From JACNKV01 sp964645915 (lineage in GTDB: Bacteria > Fidelibacterota > Marinisomatia > Marinisomatales > JACNKV01), in the NCBI GenBank assembly GCA_964645915.1, contig CAZYDH010000007.1:1-64000 (forward strand): a DNA stretch of 64,000 bases. The letters run 5' to 3'. Made by a program: the position numbers and the translations under genes. Shown in pieces: positions 9,284 through 18,732 of this stretch. The notes beneath the pieces are model-generated. The model had not been told where the DNA came from. It saw nothing but the letters and a program-made list of their open reading frames with translations, and did not search any database. How positions within the stretch are numbered: position 1 is the first letter of the stretch; every line of letters begins with the position of its first letter.

Positions 9284-10225
9284 TCATTTGTTATTAGCTA
9301 ATCGATATGCTTTAATTATGCGTTTCACCAATTTATGACGTACAACGTCCTCCTCGCTAAGTTGAACAAACCCAACCCCGTCGACACCTTTCAAAATATT
9401 GGTTGCTTGAATCAGTCCGGATTCTTTTGAATTTGGCAGATCGATCTGCGTGATATCTCCATTAATAATCGTTCGTGAGTTTACCCCTAATCTTGTGAGA
9501 AACATTTTCATTTGCATCGCTGTTGAGTTTTGGGCTTCATCCAAGATCATAAATGCATTACTTAAAGTTCGACCTCTCATATACGCTAAAGGAATAATCT
9601 CGATGATCTTTTTTTCTAAGAAAGGTTTTAATCGATTTCGTGGAATCATTTCTCCCAATGCATCATAAAGTGGTGTTAAATAGGGGTCCACTTTCTCTTT
9701 TAGATCTCCGGGGAGAAATCCAAGATTTTCTCCTGCCTCTACTGCGGGGCGACATAAAACAATTTTATCAACTTCATGGTTTTCCAGAGCAGCGACGGCA
9801 AAGGCTACGGCTAAATATGTTTTCCCTGTTCCTGCAGGACCAATGGAGAATACGATATCATTTTTTCTAACAACATTTATATAATGTTCTTGTCCTTTTG
9901 ATCTAGCTGAGATTCCGCCTTTTTTACCATAATGGACAACATCTTGAGTTTGTTGAATATCATGTCCATTATCAGAATAAATTATCTTAATTAGTTGTTT
10001 CACATCATCTGATGTCAAACTGCTTTTTCGACTAAGTGTCTGAATCATTTCATGAAATAGTTCAGAAATCAGTTTAACTTCTTCTTCCTCCCCGTCAATA
10101 TAAATCTCATTTCCACGAACGGTAATTTTTGAAGAAAATGTATTTTCAACTAATTGTAAGTTTGCATCGGCAATACCAAATAATAATTGGCAATCAATAC
10201 CTTTTAATTCAATTGTTTTTTTCAT
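9284..10225 (-). CDS. PhoH-like ATPase
   Basis: This cytoplasmic P-loop ATPase belongs to the PhoH/YbeZ family, which is linked to RNA metabolism and often found next to ybeY. The 313-residue product has a short N-terminal nucleic-acid-binding-like region (about 1-100). It is followed by Walker A GPAGTGKTYLAVA, Walker B FMILDEAQNST and sensor segments SRTIINGDITQIDLP and DVVRHKLVKRIIKAY, the hallmark of this family. The size matches YbeZ rather than the PIN-fused PhoH2. No ybeY follows in this window. Its start lies 88 bp from the divergent TatT-like gene, so a divergent promoter region is expected at 10226-10313. Confidence 0.93.
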   Translation of the reverse strand: MKKTIELKGIDCQLLFGIADANLQLVENTFSSKITVRGNEIYIDGEEEEVKLISELFHEMIQTLSRKSSLTSDDVKQLIKIIYSDNGHDIQQTQDVVHYGKKGGISARSKGQEHYINVVRKNDIVFSIGPAGTGKTYLAVAFAVAALENHEVDKIVLCRPAVEAGENLGFLPGDLKEKVDPYLTPLYDALGEMIPRNRLKPFLEKKIIEIIPLAYMRGRTLSNAFMILDEAQNSTAMQMKMFLTRLGVNSRTIINGDITQIDLPNSKESGLIQATNILKGVDGVGFVQLSEEDVVRHKLVKRIIKAYRLANNK

Positions 10226-10313
10226 TCCGGTTTTTTTGACTAATTTTAGGCAGGTAATTTACGATGATAACTATAATATCTCACTTAAAACCGTTGATCT
10301 AAAAATAATCCAT

Positions 10314-11180
10314 ATGCGAACAAAATTACTAATCATTATCTCCATCATTATTGTTATCCTCTTTTCCGGATGTTCTTCTTATATCTATGAAAAGCAGGAC
10401 ATTTTAATCGATAATGCCAAATTTCTCTCTAAGCAAGGACAAATTCATTGGGAGAAACGATCAAATATTACGGATGCTCAACGCGCATTACATTTTTTAT
10501 CTCTAGCCCATAAATTGGATAATTGCAACATTGATCTTGCTGTTTTGTACAGCAGGGCATGCTATTTTAACGCCCGTTATATTATCACCGATCCAAATGA
10601 GAAAGTAAAACTATTGACTCTGGGCGCTGAATCTGCAAGATCTGCCTTATTTACCTCTTCTGAATTTGCAAATCGATTTATGGAAACGGAAGGAGACTCA
10701 ACCGATAAGTTTATCTCTGCTTTAGAAACTATAGAATTATCACAAACACCGGCACTTTATTGGTGGACAGTCAATACCGGATCGATCCTGATATCAAAAC
10801 CGGTTGTAGAAAGATTAGAACACCGAGTTCTAATTGAATCAACGCTGTATAAACTCTTAAGTTTAGACCCTACTTACTTTTATGGCGGTCCATATCGCTT
10901 ACTCGGTGTTTTTTATGCTCGAATTCCGGGTGTTGATTTAAGTCAATCTAAATCCTATCTGGACCAAGCAATTGCATCGTTCCCCGGATATTTTTCCACC
11001 CGAACGTATTTATCTCAATTTTATTACACTAAGATCGGAGAACCCGAACTCTTTCGTCAAAATCTTGAAGAAATGTTATCAATGGATCCAACGTTAATCC
11101 CTGAGGTGATGCCCGAAAATTTATTCGAACAGGAATTTGCTCGGCACCTTCTGTCTCAAGAGTCAAAACTTTTTGAATAA
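10314..11180 (+). CDS. TatT-like lipoprotein (TRAP transporter T-component family)
   Basis: The mature part resembles TatT, the helical periplasmic lipoprotein that partners TRAP transporter substrate-binding proteins in Treponema. Family-like features are LYWWTVNTGSILIS near the middle, YFYGGPYRLLGVFYARIPG, and a C-terminal TPR-like block ending in LFRQNLEEML. The start is placed at the ATG at 10314. This gives a 288-residue protein with a basic N-terminus, a hydrophobic run and a lipobox LFSGC. An earlier in-frame ATG at 10236 would bury the signal peptide. No TRAP permease or substrate-binding gene is present here, so its partner is unknown. It begins a plus-strand run with the DUF2953-GerW pair. 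Confidence 0.72.
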   Translation: MRTKLLIIISIIIVILFSGCSSYIYEKQDILIDNAKFLSKQGQIHWEKRSNITDAQRALHFLSLAHKLDNCNIDLAVLYSRACYFNARYIITDPNEKVKLLTLGAESARSALFTSSEFANRFMETEGDSTDKFISALETIELSQTPALYWWTVNTGSILISKPVVERLEHRVLIESTLYKLLSLDPTYFYGGPYRLLGVFYARIPGVDLSQSKSYLDQAIASFPGYFSTRTYLSQFYYTKIGEPELFRQNLEEMLSMDPTLIPEVMPENLFEQEFARHLLSQESKLFE

Positions 11181-11192
11181 ATTCGGTATCAA

Positions 11193-11798
11193 ATGACTTA
11201 TTTTCTCGTCAGTATTTTCTGTTTATTCCTCGTCTTTCTTCTGTTACTATTTATTCCCATTAACTTTTGCTTCAATGGATCAGTAAAGACCGGATCTGAA
11301 AAAACAAAATATACCGGGAAAGTACTCATCGGCGGTAAACGTTTCGGAATCTCTATTTCTTTTATTCATGGTAAAGTAATTGGCGTTGGACCCTATTCAA
11401 AACCTTGGTTTTTCTGGAATATCAATCATCGAAACACGATCACAAAAACCAAAGAAAAAAGAACATTGTCTCGATGGAATTCTATTATTAATAATTTTCA
11501 AGAAAAAACAATATTAGGAAAGTTAATAATCCGGTCAATTAGATGGAAAAACGTCTCTCTCTCCGGAAAATTACAATTAGCCGATCCAATGGTTACCGGA
11601 ATTCTATTTGGAATGATCCACACTATCTTTTCGGTGATTCCAAATCAGTTAAAATCAATAACCATCAAACCAAAGTTTGATCCGCTGTCGGACACAAATA
11701 TCGATGGATTACTTCGGTTTGAAATATTTCCAATAAGTTTATCGTTGAAATTGATTCAATTTCGATTAAATTCCTACCTAAGAAAGGAGAATTCATGA
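11193..11798 (+). CDS. DUF2953-like membrane-anchored protein
   Basis: The 201-residue protein has one strong N-terminal membrane segment (about residues 3-24), then a soluble region rich in beta strands and basic residues. Length, topology and above all position directly before a GerW/YtfJ gene match DUF2953 proteins (YtfI of Bacillus), which are paired with YtfJ in spore formers. No catalytic motif is visible. The stop overlaps the next start by four bases (ATGA). The function is unknown, and the family assignment rests partly on context. Confidence 0.6.
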   Translation: MTYFLVSIFCLFLVFLLLLFIPINFCFNGSVKTGSEKTKYTGKVLIGGKRFGISISFIHGKVIGVGPYSKPWFFWNINHRNTITKTKEKRTLSRWNSIINNFQEKTILGKLIIRSIRWKNVSLSGKLQLADPMVTGILFGMIHTIFSVIPNQLKSITIKPKFDPLSDTNIDGLLRFEIFPISLSLKLIQFRLNSYLRKENS

Positions 11799-12196
11799 TG
11801 ATTACAGACGTAGTTAAAACCACATTGGAAGAGTTAAAAGATCTGATGGTTTCGGAAACGGTAATTGGAGAACCGGTCGTTACCGGTGACTACACAATCA
11901 TTCCTGTCTCTAAAGTAACCTTTGGATTTGCAGGTGGCGGAGGATCTAATCAATCATCGTCAAACAAAAACGAAACCGGTGAAGGACAAGGGATCGGTGG
12001 CGGCTGTACCATTAACCCTGTTGCATTTATTGTAATCGGTCCTGATGGATCAAAGTTATTAACCATTGGTGAAAAAGAAAGTGCCATTACCAAACTAATG
12101 GATTTAGCTCCGAAAGTCGTTGATACAATAACCAATATGGTAGATTCAAAATCATCAACAACATCTGATTCAAAAGATAAAGAACCCTCTGAATAA
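11795..12196 (+). CDS. GerW/YtfJ-family protein
   Basis: The 133-residue protein matches the YtfJ/GerW family. It has an N-terminal helical start (VVKTTLEELKDLM), a core with GEPVVTGDYTIIPVSKVTFGFAGGGG, a low-complexity Ser/Asn linker, then GIGGGCTINPVAFIVI. In Bacillus GerW is a sporulation protein needed for germination, but homologues occur widely in non-sporulating bacteria with unknown roles. AAGGAG lies 5-8 bases before a double ATG (11795 or 11798). The 4-base overlap with the DUF2953-like gene implies coupled translation. The cytoplasmic location is inferred from the absence of a signal sequence. Confidence 0.85.
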   Translation: MMITDVVKTTLEELKDLMVSETVIGEPVVTGDYTIIPVSKVTFGFAGGGGSNQSSSNKNETGEGQGIGGGCTINPVAFIVIGPDGSKLLTIGEKESAITKLMDLAPKVVDTITNMVDSKSSTTSDSKDKEPSE

Positions 12197-12245
12197 ATTT
12201 ACTATTAGCTTCATAAATTACATTGGAAATGAAAAGGAATAATCT

Positions 12246-12644
12246 ATGAAACCACCTATAAGTATCCGAGATATAATGGCAAAAAAATTGATCACATTTA
12301 AACCTGACACAAATGTACTGTCCGCTATAAATACTTTATTAGAACAAGAGATATCCGGTGCGCCCGTAGTAGATGATGATGGTAATCTTGTGGGTGTTCT
12401 GTCTGAGAAAGACTGTATGCGCACGATCTTAGAATCTACATACCACAATGAAATGGGGGAACTCGTTTCAGAACTGATGTCAAAAGATGTAGAAACCGTT
12501 GATGTTAATGCAAGTATTATTGATGTCGCCGGAAAATTCTTAGAATCCAGATTTCGCAGATTTCCGGTAGTAGATCATGATGGTTTTCTCGTCGGACAGA
12601 TTAGCAGAAGAGATATTTTACGGGCTATTGAGAAATTGAGTTAA
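12246..12644 (+). CDS. CBS-domain pair protein
   Basis: The 132-residue protein consists almost entirely of two CBS motifs forming one Bateman module. The first is at residues 8-65 (IMAKKLITFKPDTNVLSAI and GAPVVDDDGNLVGVLSEKD), the second at 77-130 (RRFPVVDHDGFLVGQISRRD). Such stand-alone modules bind adenine nucleotides and act as regulatory sensors. The partner is not identifiable. AAGGA precedes the ATG. It is last in the plus-strand run and converges with the M3 peptidase gene. Confidence 0.92.
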   Translation: MKPPISIRDIMAKKLITFKPDTNVLSAINTLLEQEISGAPVVDDDGNLVGVLSEKDCMRTILESTYHNEMGELVSELMSKDVETVDVNASIIDVAGKFLESRFRRFPVVDHDGFLVGQISRRDILRAIEKLS

Positions 12645-12674
12645 TACCTGATTTATTTCAGCCGACGACTCTTT

Positions 12675-14747
12675 TTATAATCCTAAACTTTTCAAAAACG
12701 CCTGATTATTCGGTTCGCGTCCCAAGAATTTTACGACTAATCCAAACGGATCTGCTGTCCCTCCTTTTTCAAGGATGACCTTCCGAAACTGAATCCCTAT
12801 TTCTGGATTCATTATACCATTCTCAGAAAAAACAGAGAACATATCTTGTGCATAGACTAATGCCCACAAATATCCATAATAGCTGGCACCATATCCGTTC
12901 AGATGGCCGAAGGATGCCTGCATTTGTGTTCCCTCTAAATATGGATATAATGTGATCTCATTTTGAAGTCTGGCAACTACATCCGTGGTTGTTTCTTCGC
13001 CATTGATATCAAATCCATCGTGTAATGTGAAGTCAAGGATTCCGTAGTAGACTTGTTGAAGATAATTATTTCCTGAATTTACGTTTTTTGTAGCAATCAT
13101 CTTATCAAATAGAGCATCGGGTAACATTTCTCCGGTTTGATAATGCTTGGCAAATAACGAAAGAGATTCTTTTTCCCAAATCCAGTTCTCGAATATCTGC
13201 GAAGGTGTTTCTACAAAATCGTGTGCAACCGATGTTCCGGCGTACGTCATATAAGGAGATTTTGTTAAGACACCGTGCAAAAGATGTCCAAACTCATGGA
13301 AGAATGTTTCGACATCATCGTAGGGAAGTAATGAAGGGTGATTCTCGGTCGGGGGTGGAAAATTGCATACAAGTGCCGTTGTTGGTTTTTGATATCCGTT
13401 TTTCAATTGTTTGCCCATAACCACGCTAAAAGCAGCAGCATGTGAGTATTTGTTCGGTCTAGGAAATACATCTAAATAAAATCGTCCAATCAACTTGTTT
13501 GTTTTTCCTTCAAAAACTTCATACATCAAAACATCTTCATGCCATACAGATGGGTTTTCTACTTTCTTAAACACAACATCAAATAACTGTTGAGAGATCA
13601 TAAACATACCATCAATAACGGTAGAAATCTCAAAATATTGTCGAACTTCTTCCGGATCGAGTTGATATTTCTCTTTCAGTAATTTGGTTTCATAGTACCA
13701 GGATTCCCACGTTTCAATTACGGTTTCTGACTTTCCTGTCTGCGCAGATTTCATTTCCAGTAATTCTGAATAATCCTTAAATGCTTTTTCCTTTAGATCC
13801 TCTTTTAGGTTATTTTCAAATGCCCAAACAGTCTCAGGGATTTTAACCATTCTGTCTTCAGTACGATAGGCTGCATACGATGAATATCCCAATGTTTCTG
13901 CAAGTAGATTGCGATAATAAATAAGTGAGTCTAATACAGATATATTTACATCCGATGCACGATTCATATAAAGAAATCGAAGATCTTTTCTGGCAGAACC
14001 TGAATCAGCATATTTCATGAAAGGTTTATAAGATGGATACGAAAGATCAATCGCATATCGACCATCTTCCATTTTATGAGAAGCAATATAAGATTCCGGA
14101 AGACCTGCCAATTCACTTTCATTTAAAAATAATGTATCTAATGCCTGATTTTTATTTCGATCAAATTCTGTTCCAATTTCAACTAAACGATTTCGGATAT
14201 CTGCAACTTCTTCCCGAGTCTTTTTATTCAAGCCAAATCCACCGCGACGGAATTTCAATAAAGAATCATCCAATAATTTCTTTTTGACTCCTTTTAAGGA
14301 TTTTGCTTCATCTGTTTTTGCATAGGATGTAATTGCCTGATACAATTCTTCGTTACTGTCTAAGCTATTTAAAAATTGTTCTGCTTGTTGACTTGCCTCT
14401 AATCCTTCCTTACGAATCTGACTATCAGGATGAACATTGCCAATTAAATCTGAAGGACTCCATAGATTTTCAATGATATTCTTCAAATCATCCAATGCGA
14501 GGAGTGTATTCTCAAATGTTCTGCTATTTGGTTCCACAACATAAATTGTTTGTAAAACAGTTTCAGCTTCATTAAAAATCACAGTCGCTGCTTCTGGAAA
14601 GTCCCCTTCTTGTATCGAAGCAAAATCAATTGGTGACGTTCTATCCTTTAGAATCGGATTATTTTCCTTATTAGAAGAAGCGGAATTCACCCAAACGATG
14701 GCAAGGAATACAATCAATAATCCATAGTTTAATTTTCGAATTTTCAT
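12675..14747 (-). CDS. Exported M3-family metallopeptidase (Dcp/oligopeptidase A-like)
   Basis: This zinc peptidase is of the thimet oligopeptidase family (M3A), cleaving short peptides or C-terminal dipeptides. The 690-residue product has the catalytic HEFGH motif at about residue 482, with the third ligand in the downstream ENWIWE segment. The C-terminal block is GYLWALVYAQDMF. The ATG at 14747 is chosen because AAGGGAG precedes it and it starts a signal peptide (hydrophobic residues about 9-22). The open frame continues upstream without purpose. A signal peptide on a Dcp-like enzyme suggests periplasmic peptide degradation. Its gene is followed upstream by small exported orphans. Confidence 0.9.
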   Translation of the reverse strand: MKIRKLNYGLLIVFLAIVWVNSASSNKENNPILKDRTSPIDFASIQEGDFPEAATVIFNEAETVLQTIYVVEPNSRTFENTLLALDDLKNIIENLWSPSDLIGNVHPDSQIRKEGLEASQQAEQFLNSLDSNEELYQAITSYAKTDEAKSLKGVKKKLLDDSLLKFRRGGFGLNKKTREEVADIRNRLVEIGTEFDRNKNQALDTLFLNESELAGLPESYIASHKMEDGRYAIDLSYPSYKPFMKYADSGSARKDLRFLYMNRASDVNISVLDSLIYYRNLLAETLGYSSYAAYRTEDRMVKIPETVWAFENNLKEDLKEKAFKDYSELLEMKSAQTGKSETVIETWESWYYETKLLKEKYQLDPEEVRQYFEISTVIDGMFMISQQLFDVVFKKVENPSVWHEDVLMYEVFEGKTNKLIGRFYLDVFPRPNKYSHAAAFSVVMGKQLKNGYQKPTTALVCNFPPPTENHPSLLPYDDVETFFHEFGHLLHGVLTKSPYMTYAGTSVAHDFVETPSQIFENWIWEKESLSLFAKHYQTGEMLPDALFDKMIATKNVNSGNNYLQQVYYGILDFTLHDGFDINGEETTTDVVARLQNEITLYPYLEGTQMQASFGHLNGYGASYYGYLWALVYAQDMFSVFSENGIMNPEIGIQFRKVILEKGGTADPFGLVVKFLGREPNNQAFLKSLGL

Positions 14748-14772
14748 AATAACTCCCTTTAATTTTTTATGA

Positions 14773-15132
14773 TCACAAATTAGTAACTGATTGTTGGATA
14801 GAATAGGTAACAATCCCAATCGTAACTAAATAAATAAATGTTGAGGTCCACCCTTTTGGATTGTTTGCGTTTTTTGAATCGGTTTCCAGTTGAGTATTTT
14901 CTATATACGCATAATGTTTTGTAGAATGACCTGATCTTTTACAACGATATCTATTCCAATAATAGACCGGGATTTCTTTAATTGATAACGAACGTAATCC
15001 GTACTTCTGAGCTTTTTGAAATACAACAGAGTCGCATGGATTAACTTTATTTTTACCCTCCGGGTTTTGAGCAAAAATCCCTGTGGATAAAACGATCAAT
15101 CCAAGAATAGTGATCTTAATAATGTATTTCAT
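14773..15132 (-). CDS. Small exported/membrane protein, unknown
   Basis: The 119-residue protein starts with a typical signal peptide (cleavage after IFAQ). It has a central polar region with two cysteines and many aromatic residues (VYYWNRYRCKRSG), and a second hydrophobic segment near the C-terminus (about 96-113). The second segment may anchor it in the membrane. No family is recognised. It lies between a beta-barrel-like protein and the M3 peptidase on the same strand, with 7- and 25-bp gaps, so one transcript is likely. Confidence 0.65.
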   Translation of the reverse strand: MKYIIKITILGLIVLSTGIFAQNPEGKNKVNPCDSVVFQKAQKYGLRSLSIKEIPVYYWNRYRCKRSGHSTKHYAYIENTQLETDSKNANNPKGWTSTFIYLVTIGIVTYSIQQSVTNL

Positions 15133-15139
15133 TCTACAC

Positions 15140-15820
15140 CTACCAACAGAATATTAATTTGGTTGAGAATACCGATAATTCCTTAATATCCATTTCCGGA
15201 CCGTAAATTTGCATACCCTGTAGTCGCCATTTTTTTTCGTCATAAAATTGATACATATATCCCATTTTTACATCTGCAGCTAACCAGGATAATAAATAAT
15301 ATCTAAAACCAATCGTCGATGAAAAACCAAACCAATCTGACTTCATCACATCCATTGATGCTAACGTAATTTTTCTATTTCCGAAACTATCTAACAAATC
15401 ATCCCAGTCTTCCTGCATTTCACTTGAACGGGCATTTAAGGTAATATTCCCTCTTGACCAGATAGGAGCGATGGCAAAATTCCATTCCATTCTCTTTTTG
15501 ACAATAAAAAATGTTTCGAGAACCAGTGCGCGGTATGTTAAGGATCTATAAAATATCGCGTCATTTTTAATCTTACCAAAGTCATGAGAACTTTTACTTG
15601 TAAATCCTATCCTTGTGTTAAAAAATACTCGCTTAGACACACCCCAGTCGATCAAAATATTTTTCGTCCAAATATTCAGTAATGGGAATTGTTCATTGTC
15701 TTCAAAGCCGGTCAAGGTCGGTTCGTAGAATCCCAGACCGACATCTACCATCCAATTGGGTTGGCTTAAAGATATTCCAGCAATAAACTGAAAGATGATA
15801 ATGAATCGTATTATTCGCAT
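15140..15820 (-). CDS. Putative outer-membrane beta-barrel protein
   Basis: The 226-residue product has an N-terminal signal peptide (hydrophobic residues about 3-19) and a body of alternating hydrophobic/polar strands with frequent aromatic residues. Examples are GFRYYLLSWLAADVKMGYMYQF and a final strand ending in FCW. This pattern fits a small 8-10 strand barrel with an aromatic C-terminal residue, as required for Bam insertion. No family is recognised. It is the first gene of the short minus-strand run ending with the M3 peptidase and is divergent from the gene at 15948. Confidence 0.6.
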   Translation of the reverse strand: MRIIRFIIIFQFIAGISLSQPNWMVDVGLGFYEPTLTGFEDNEQFPLLNIWTKNILIDWGVSKRVFFNTRIGFTSKSSHDFGKIKNDAIFYRSLTYRALVLETFFIVKKRMEWNFAIAPIWSRGNITLNARSSEMQEDWDDLLDSFGNRKITLASMDVMKSDWFGFSSTIGFRYYLLSWLAADVKMGYMYQFYDEKKWRLQGMQIYGPEMDIKELSVFSTKLIFCW

Positions 15821-15947
15821 TGATTGACGAAATTTATATCAGTAATTTATGAACATTGTTGGATAATGTGAAGATAGATTAGAAGAAAGATATAATTGAT
15901 TAATTCCGTAATATTACAATCCATTTGTTAAAGAGTTACAACTATTC

Positions 15948-16826
15948 ATGAATACACCCTCCACATTGCTGTTAAAAACGATATATGGGAATCTATCATT
16001 TCTTCTTATTTTTACATTCAATTTAGCCCAAGCCGATGTAAGCCACGTCATTATCTTTAAAGACGGCTCCACAAAAGTCACTCTAATCGATTCTATTTCT
16101 GCTGATTCAATCCATTATAAGGATTACGATACAAATACATTTCACCGAGTTTCACTGAATAAAGTTTATTTTGTTTATAACGATTTTCAACGGATTTTTT
16201 ACACAAGTCCTTCATTACACCGTCGACTAACCGAATTAGAAGAACGCGGTGGTTACCTCGTTACTCATGAAGAAGACACATTACATTATCATCGAATTCG
16301 TTTCGATCGTCAAATGATCCGACCCATGACATATCTTTATACAAAAACTGATTCACTGATTCCCGTAGAATTCCTGAATGTTCACTTCGTTCGTTCAGAT
16401 CTTAGTGTTATGGAGAAATCAGTTCGGAAAGGTTTTTATTCCAGTTTAGCCCTGTTTGTTTCTGCTTCTTTCTTAGAAATAATATCCGGCTGGAATGCAA
16501 AGACAAAAAACGACCCTATTTTTTCAATGAACTCATTATTGAAATTTGCTGCTGTTGCTAAAGATGAAACTTTAGATCTGATGCCAAAAATCACACCGTT
16601 TTCTATCAAAAAGACCGGAACACAGTACTCAACGATGAATCTTGTGGTTCCTATTTCTACAATGGGCTGGATGGTTTATGACCTTTATTATGACCGACGA
16701 ACTCATTACATTGTTCCAACCGATAGAATGATTCAATTTCCAAGGAGTATGGGACACTTATCTTTGAAAATAAAAATAATCAATCAATTTAACCGAATAA
16801 AAAGTTTTATTACCCCAAATAGATGA
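15948..16826 (+). CDS. Exported protein of unknown function
   Basis: The 292-residue protein has a signal peptide (hydrophobic residues about 14-27, cleavage near AQAD). The first domain begins with strands like VIIFKDGSTKVTLIDSIS and has several repeated KD-G-type beta hairpins. This resembles exported proteins of the same phylum that begin with a short recognition-like strand. A weakly hydrophobic segment occurs near residues 165-180. No catalytic motif is visible. It precedes the Ig-repeat lipoprotein gene by about 50 bp on the same strand. Confidence 0.6.
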   Translation: MNTPSTLLLKTIYGNLSFLLIFTFNLAQADVSHVIIFKDGSTKVTLIDSISADSIHYKDYDTNTFHRVSLNKVYFVYNDFQRIFYTSPSLHRRLTELEERGGYLVTHEEDTLHYHRIRFDRQMIRPMTYLYTKTDSLIPVEFLNVHFVRSDLSVMEKSVRKGFYSSLALFVSASFLEIISGWNAKTKNDPIFSMNSLLKFAAVAKDETLDLMPKITPFSIKKTGTQYSTMNLVVPISTMGWMVYDLYYDRRTHYIVPTDRMIQFPRSMGHLSLKIKIINQFNRIKSFITPNR

Positions 16827-16878
16827 ACACGAACCATTATTTGCCAAACATCTTATTAACAATGTAATTTTATTGAGT

Positions 16879-18732
16879 ATGATAAACCATCTACACAACT
16901 ATTTATCCCGAACAATAGCATTACTATGCTTATTCGTCGTTTTTTCATGCTCCCAACATACTCTTCCTCAAGAACCTGACACTATCCCTCCAATCGGAAC
17001 CATAATCTATCCTGTTGATGGTATGACAGTTTCAGGGATCGTCAATGTACGAATTGCGGCTTCAGATGATGATCGCGTCGCCTTGGTTGTTTATCTAATC
17101 AATAATGTTATACAAGATTCGATGAAATCAAAACCTTATACTTATGCGTGGAATACTCTCCAATTTGAAGATGATGAAGAGTACTTTTTATCCGCAAAGA
17201 TAATTGACCGTTCAGATAATATAAGACAAACTGAACCTATTACAATCACTGTCGACAATATTGATAACCAAGGACCGTTGGGTGAGCTACTTTACCCTAC
17301 TCCGGGATTGACTGTCAGCGAAACCGTTCAAATTCTTGCTTATCCAACCGGTAATGATGCCATCGAAGCTATTTTTCTCATTGACGACAGTCTTCGCTTT
17401 ACGGATGATTCCCTCGAAATAAAACAACCGTGGAATGTAAATGTTTTCAGTTACGAATGGGACACTTTTGATGTTACCTACAACGAAACACATACAATCA
17501 CTGTTGTCCTTTCAGACACTGCAAATAACTCCACAGCATTATCATCATGGGTCTTTGTCAGTAATCAGATTGACATCATCCCTCCGATCGGAAATATTAC
17601 AAATCCTGCAGCGGGGCAATCTGTACAAGGAATTGTTTCCATCCAAGTTTCCGCTACAGATAATGATGGAATCAATTATGTTACATGCTTTATCGATGGA
17701 GACTCTCTTGACACAGATTCTATTTATCCTTATCAATTTGACTGGAATACATCCGATTTCACTGAAGATTCGGAACATATGATCTCGGTAACAATTACGG
17801 ATCTAAGCGGAAATGTGGCTTCTGCACCTCCAATTTCGGTATTTATCAATAATATAGAAGACCCTGATATTTCACCCCCCTCAGGTACCATCATTTCACC
17901 GATTGCCGGACAAACCGTTAATGGAATCATCCCGGTTGAAATCATTGCGTACGATGACATCGAAGTATCTCATGTTGAATTTATGATTAACGGAAGTACA
18001 TTATTTATAGATGAATCTTTCCCCTATATCTACGATTGGAATACAGAAAATATGCCTGAAGATCAAGAATCGATCATCGGAGCATCCGTTTATGATGCAT
18101 ATGGAAACTGGGCACCCGTCCAACCCATATCTGTTTTTATTGACAATCATGATAATAATTTCCCTGAAGGCGTAATTACTTCTCCTTATGCCGGACAGAT
18201 TGTTCAAGGAATTATAGATGTCCAAGTCCTTGCATCAGATGATGTTGGCGTTCAATGTGTTGAGTTTTATATCAATGGTGAATTAGTCTTGACTGATGAA
18301 GATAGTCCCTATGAATATAATTGGGATACTTCAGTTGCCGAAGAAGATGAAAATCATTCCATTACAGTTATTATTGAAGATGTTAATGGAAACAGAACTA
18401 CACTAACACCAATCAGTGTTTTTGTAAATAATCTTCCTGCCGCTGATACTGCACCTCCCATCGTTAATATTTTAAATCCTCTCAGTGGACAAACCCTATC
18501 CGGAACAGTGCAAATTCAAATTAATGCAACAGATAATACAGAAGTAGAATCCGTAGCCATAACGCTTGATGGTGTCATCATTCATGAAATGACTGAATCT
18601 CCATACAATTATTCATGGGACACAACTCCGTTAGAAAACCAATCTCAACATACTATCGGGGCAATCGCCTCGGACATTAATGACAATTCATCCATGGCTC
18701 AACCCGTTCTGGTAATAATAGATAATGAATAA
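16879..18732 (+). CDS. Ig-like repeat lipoprotein (six modules)
   Basis: The 617-residue product has a lipoprotein signal (lipobox VFSC, Cys near residue 25). It then consists of six tandem modules of about 92 residues. Each runs from a PP-G start through G-TVSGI, a DN-GV segment, a V-F-I-G strand and PY-Y-WNT, to a closing I-V-IDN. This is the bacterial Ig-like/cadherin-like fold used in surface adhesins and scaffold proteins. The second module is the most divergent. The start is put at the ATG at 16879; a TTG six bases upstream is possible. The 3' end overlaps the next, paralogous gene by 8 bp. The likely site is the outer-membrane surface or periplasm. Confidence 0.85.
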   Translation: MINHLHNYLSRTIALLCLFVVFSCSQHTLPQEPDTIPPIGTIIYPVDGMTVSGIVNVRIAASDDDRVALVVYLINNVIQDSMKSKPYTYAWNTLQFEDDEEYFLSAKIIDRSDNIRQTEPITITVDNIDNQGPLGELLYPTPGLTVSETVQILAYPTGNDAIEAIFLIDDSLRFTDDSLEIKQPWNVNVFSYEWDTFDVTYNETHTITVVLSDTANNSTALSSWVFVSNQIDIIPPIGNITNPAAGQSVQGIVSIQVSATDNDGINYVTCFIDGDSLDTDSIYPYQFDWNTSDFTEDSEHMISVTITDLSGNVASAPPISVFINNIEDPDISPPSGTIISPIAGQTVNGIIPVEIIAYDDIEVSHVEFMINGSTLFIDESFPYIYDWNTENMPEDQESIIGASVYDAYGNWAPVQPISVFIDNHDNNFPEGVITSPYAGQIVQGIIDVQVLASDDVGVQCVEFYINGELVLTDEDSPYEYNWDTSVAEEDENHSITVIIEDVNGNRTTLTPISVFVNNLPAADTAPPIVNILNPLSGQTLSGTVQIQINATDNTEVESVAITLDGVIIHEMTESPYNYSWDTTPLENQSQHTIGAIASDINDNSSMAQPVLVIIDNE

